From Hyphochytrium catenoides (lineage: Eukaryota > Sar > Hyphochytriomycetes > Hyphochytriales > Hyphochytriaceae), in the NCBI GenBank assembly GCA_900088475.1, contig FLMG01003521.1, positions 211,361 to 275,360 on the forward strand: a stretch of DNA of 64,000 bases, written 5' to 3'. Shown one piece after another: positions 62,601 through 64,000 of the stretch (position 1 is its first letter; every line of letters begins with the position of its first letter). Below the pieces are notes generated by a model, which made no database searches, had not been told where the DNA came from, and worked only from the letters and a program-made list of their open reading frames with translations. The position numbers and the translations under genes were made by a program.

Positions 62601-64000
62601 TCAATGCTCCAGAGTCTGTAGATGTTGAAGTACTAGTATCAGAGATGGTTGTCATAGCCTTCAGAGTGGAAGCACCATCGACGCTGAAAGTTCCACCTAC
62701 GTTGAGGTTCTCTGCCACTCCAGCCCCGCCACTTACGATCAATGCTCCAGAGTCTGTAGATGTTGAGGTACTAGTGTCGCTGATCGTGGTAATCGCCTTC
62801 AGAGTGGTCGTGCCGTCGACGCTCACAGCTCCACCGACATTGAGGTTCTCTGCCACACCAGCACCGCCAGAAACAATCAATGCTCCAGAGTCTGTGGAAG
62901 TAGAGGTACTAGTGTCACTGATCGTAGTAATCGCCTTCAGCGTGGTAGTGCCATCGACGATCACAGCTCCACCGACATTGAGGTTCTCCGCCACACCAGC
63001 ACCGCCACTTACGATCAATGCTCCAGAGTCTGTAGATGTAGAAGTAGAAGTGTCACTGATCGTAGTAATCGCCTTCAGAGTGGTCGTGCCATCGACAGAC
63101 ACTGTTCCACCTACGTTGAGGTTCTCTGCCACTCCAGCTCCGCCACTTACGATCAATGCCCCAGAGTCTGTAGAGGTAGAAGTACTTGTGTCAGAGATAG
63201 TGGTAATCGCCTTCAGAGTGGTAGTGCCATCGACAGAAACTGTTCCACCTACGTTGAGGTTCTCTGCCACTCCAGCTCCGCCACTTACGATCAATGCTCC
63301 AGAGTCTGTAGATGTAGAAGTAGAAGTGTCACTGATCGTAGTAATCGCCTTCAGAGTGGTCGTGCCATCGACAGACACTGTTCCACCGACATTGAGGTTC
63401 TCTGCCACTCCAGCACCGCCACTTACGATCAATGCTCCTGAGTCTGTAGAGGTAGAAGTACTAGTGTCGCTGATCGTGGTAATCGCCTTGAGAGTGGTAG
63501 TGCCATCGACGCTCACAGCTCCACCGACATTGAGATTCTCTGCCACTCCAGCCCCGCCAGAAACAATCAATGCTCCAGAGTCTGTAGAGGTAGAAGTACT
63601 GGTGTCAGAGATAGTAGTAATCGCCTTCAGAGTGGAAGCACCATCGACGCTGAAAGTTCCACCTACGTTGAGGTTCTCCGCCACTCCAGCACCGCCAGAA
63701 ACAATCAATGCTCCAGAGTCTGTAGAGGTAGAAGTACTTGTGTCAGAAATAGTAGTAATCGCCTTCAGAGTGGAAGCACCATCGACGCTGAAAGCTCCAC
63801 CTACATTGAGGTTCTCTGCCACTCCAGCGCCGCCACTTACGATCAATGCTCCAGAGTCTGTAGAGGTAGAAGTACTTGTGTCAGAGATAGTAGTAATCGC
63901 CTTCAGAGTGGAAGCACCATCGACGCTGAAAGTTCCACCTACGTTGAGGTTCTCTGCCACTCCAGCACCGCCAGAGACAATCAATGCTCCTGAGTCTGTA
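56602..64000 (-). CDS. Giant fibre/LamG protein 4 (5' end outside the window)
   Basis: Partial: ~2,466 codons of open frame run off the right edge; the ATG at 63984 is inside a repeat and not the true start. From the N-terminal side: ten or more 46-residue repeats (DTSTSTSTDSGALIVSGGAG then VAENLNVGG), then diverged copies, a LamG-like domain at ~61.9 kb (GPWTMELWVRP), ~17 linker repeats of the PPAIGSAVPNDGHF type with KIVTPxxx ends, a second LamG-like domain at ~59.2 kb (GAWTVEFWLQA), more linkers, GGTGLATYLKGDLIAATGT, an FVVGD module, and the C-terminal YIYALAHASDPAYILSTR domain also in giants 1-3. Repeats of this type occur in phage tail fibres. It is on the opposite strand from the other three giants and probably a virion fibre (inference). 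Confidence 0.85.
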   Translation of the reverse strand, partial: TDSGALIVSGGAGVAENLNVGGTFSVDGASTLKAITTISDTSTSTSTDSGALIVSGGAGVAENLNVGGAFSVDGASTLKAITTISDTSTSTSTDSGALIVSGGAGVAENLNVGGTFSVDGASTLKAITTISDTSTSTSTDSGALIVSGGAGVAENLNVGGAVSVDGTTTLKAITTISDTSTSTSTDSGALIVSGGAGVAENLNVGGTVSVDGTTTLKAITTISDTSTSTSTDSGALIVSGGAGVAENLNVGGTVSVDGTTTLKAITTISDTSTSTSTDSGALIVSGGAGVAENLNVGGTVSVDGTTTLKAITTISDTSTSTSTDSGALIVSGGAGVAENLNVGGAVIVDGTTTLKAITTISDTSTSTSTDSGALIVSGGAGVAENLNVGGAVSVDGTTTLKAITTISDTSTSTSTDSGALIVSGGAGVAENLNVGGTFSVDGASTLKAMTTISDTSTSTSTDSGALIVSGGAGIAENLNVGGTTTLSGVTTITSTAESTDTTTGALVVYGGTAIQGALTVAGSFNMDGGVSFGGTDESTSTDSGSLVIEGGVGIGMRLNVGGKIQAWNEDNSTATDNGSLVVNGGMGVAQDSFFGGLVDVSGTSTLRGIVSIADTTNSTSSDSGALVVAGGMGVKQDAYISGATETEVDGAWANSDPALALSTTNFHFGASSLDMAAASTGYVGLPDVATHVTGPWTMELWVRPAAVTDAAQQVIRSMTMGLSIGVHVGTGIVLDLSSDGTTNDIHTGVVADATVAGDAWTNLVLAFSGTGYYLFRDGTLLVNLDAMPPVNAAAWTTLRLTNANAQSGFVDSLRISNIARNTATFPVPLAPYTQDANTILLNNFEGADPAASGENGTLISYTESTSTSTGTLVVGGGVGVGGNMNVGGLAKIENTLDSTTTEDGALVVVGGVGIGASLNVGSSIVAPVAGFNLLITDTIEGNVIAQNENLELTEDSADNLVITPLGLFNALATPPAIGSAVPNDGHFKNLTFDSFGTETGAFAIASDITAEDASTSKIVTPGAYSDFWQSPTVVLGNLVPGDAKFNNVDAVSISGTVIADPASDFTVGGSATNKVVTPAVMEAVFKAPYPLGESARANGSFDVLAFNSLDAKNIAAQTDIQSGGDDTLMVTAKTLAEQLASPVPIGSAGQNTGSFTTLSANVYYGSIGADDDSIRKNAYIDTINAKGIAGAIVPADATELATGSNSQVVTPYWLINAFNTPPTTLGDGSTDASFDDLSFNTVAGNGVATAQEIHDAADNSKVLTPQNFVDYLANAPTDIGLSNPASGSFTTLNASQLITGVLGSDDSQQNATIATLKLGALDETSTALGTVDDVIAGTAAKLIDAAGLLATLATPPPIGADGANTGTFSTLTAETLNGSVIADLETVKGGGAQDLVVTPWTLGQLFADPIQIGTEATYNVIYGSNIHGENFYGALGSGEVSNVAFISDLTAATIAGGVVADADPLLADFGATPVNNKVVTPAALQLYLEGPQPIGETTPNTIKGSVITATEYFSGQVGSEESSSPAYLTSITATSLTGQVLASYDDVTVNWPTSGVNVTTSVFKFGTASLDLSGANAEYMVVPGVSASIGNGAWTVEFWLQANATVAAHTPFLMSTDGTIFFGLNTQANLELVLSTDTSAVGDIVNRSDIAVTLSAGTEFNHIVFQYDGVDRYQAYVDGAEVFTTTVAGAVLYTSWDNLRLTNNAVDGVGYIDDFRISNLVRYTETTFAVPTAPFTNDPNTSAYNDFEGAPTDKVIAADVAAELFSRPPIIGAVTSNQAYFTSVNVSGSIYGIVGSDDNASNGTFNALKGATVEGAMIADAAVDFQELPVPNNKIVTPYFFDQWQKNPGVIGQEGGGNAIYATSLTVSTAMVGVLGGDDTNAKEAWVTDLTAKTITGEVIATVDDIVDGTPPANKVLTPDALVTFLGQPTVIGSVDNANDAFFKTLTVTTSLIGDAVATPADLTTPGTEAKIVTYDVLKAFAQAPTVNLGSADVDATFKAITFATATGDVMATTTDYDTYLADPENMSPATDKLVSPALLNYIFGQPPIVGSGTANDGYFKKCTASTSFIGQVGDETTQHNGYFTNLSADAITATDLNISGTFTFDSQVTPAQGGTGLATYLKGDLIAATGTATLDRLGVGADYQQLFALGSEPTGMKWGVLLPPRYMHVGNPVYQTPTQYAMPFAYVRTAANNTNVIIPTSRTLDLNIVGAANGIAQGDVLGGTIDTAGTGVTGAGFATDFVVGDVLFANGEGRRIVTITNDNAMVLESPFTADLTGATYRNGGRAPRSHFYIYALAHASDPAYILSTRSVANGETLINVPAGYDATKVRQLPHALTTDAAGNFVYAVYNDRFVNILSPQTSSSVTATSYVALPTQFSVPKTANAAMVNLKLYNASGATNSLTLSNSPAGTFNTKHLAVNGNGEFFNNVPATLSTGQALYALVERNASGSTAAVTVQGYWVNAF
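62604..64000 (-). repeat. 138-bp tandem coding repeat, at least ten copies
   Basis: Nearly identical units of 138 bp (46 codons) encode GALIVSGGAGVAENLNVGG plus (T/A)(F/V)SVDG(A/T)(S/T)TLKAITTISD. Variation is mainly TF/AF/TV/AV after VGG and GAST/GTTT, distributed as a mosaic, which indicates unequal exchange or gene conversion. It continues beyond the window, and diverged copies follow to ~62.1 kb. Confidence 0.95.

Noticed and set aside
62604-64000. Regular 138-bp repeats as a CRISPR-like array
   Set aside because: The repeats are in one continuous open frame, the units are contiguous without unique spacers, and they encode a known fibre-type motif.
1-64000. tRNA or rRNA genes and introns
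   Set aside because: I saw no tRNA cloverleaf signatures or rRNA-like stretches, and the large genes are uninterrupted. A dedicated RNA search would be needed to exclude small ones.

Overview
This window looks like part of a large eukaryotic DNA virus genome (Nucleocytoviricota). Four things support this: a ~1,260-residue protein with the features of the poxvirus A7 / asfarvirus G1340L early-transcription-factor large subunit; a membrane-anchored HExxH metallopeptidase of a type common in giant viruses; dense, intron-free, mostly short-spaced genes on both strands with T-tract/TATA promoters and AATAAA signals; and a mix of eukaryote-derived genes (two histone H3 genes, a RING-CH protein, an SLC34-type Na/phosphate cotransporter, a GT61 glycosyltransferase) with phage/bacteria-type tail-fibre modules. 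No capsid, polymerase or packaging gene lies in the window, so I do not assign a family. A host cannot be named either.

Layout. 0-10.8 kb: early-transcription-factor-like gene (-), metallopeptidase (+, only 24 bp away), RING-CH protein (-), a tail-fibre-like protein (+), mannose-1-phosphate guanylyltransferase (-), two small membrane proteins (+), and two small unknown proteins (-). 10.9-14.3 kb is a histone H3 locus: a complete H3 (-), a G-rich ~100-bp tandem repeat, an unknown Cys/His-containing protein (+), a decayed H3 fragment (-), and a second H3 (+) fused to a heptad-repeat coiled coil and an acidic tail. 14.5-45.7 kb holds three head-to-tail giant genes (4,651, 3,336 and 2,304 residues) made of LamG-like beta-sandwich domains, F5/8C-like domains, an NHL-type propeller region and phage-fibre-like linkers. 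46-52.7 kb is accessory: a two-TM protein, small unknown ORFs beside a duplicated promoter, a TPR-GT61 glycosyltransferase, a Lys-rich unknown protein, and a TAATG-overlapping gene pair. 52.8-56.5 kb: Na/Pi cotransporter (-), a long interval with a broken ORF, and a Ser-tract acidic-repeat protein. 56.6-64 kb: a fourth giant fibre gene (-), whose 46-residue repeats run off the right edge.

How it fits together (inference). At least four giant repeat-rich proteins plus the fibre-like protein would make a large adhesive or decorative surface layer. The GDP-mannose enzyme and GT61 glycosyltransferase could supply or add sugars to it. Five likely virion genes, including the three plus-strand giants, share an A-T(5-9) tract followed 11-13 nt later by TATA, a candidate late promoter. 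The H3 genes suggest viral chromatin or interference with host chromatin. The phosphate transporter suggests reprogramming of host nutrient uptake. A bipartite 19-20 bp repeat element recurs at three intergenic sites around the giant genes and is not explained by any gene.
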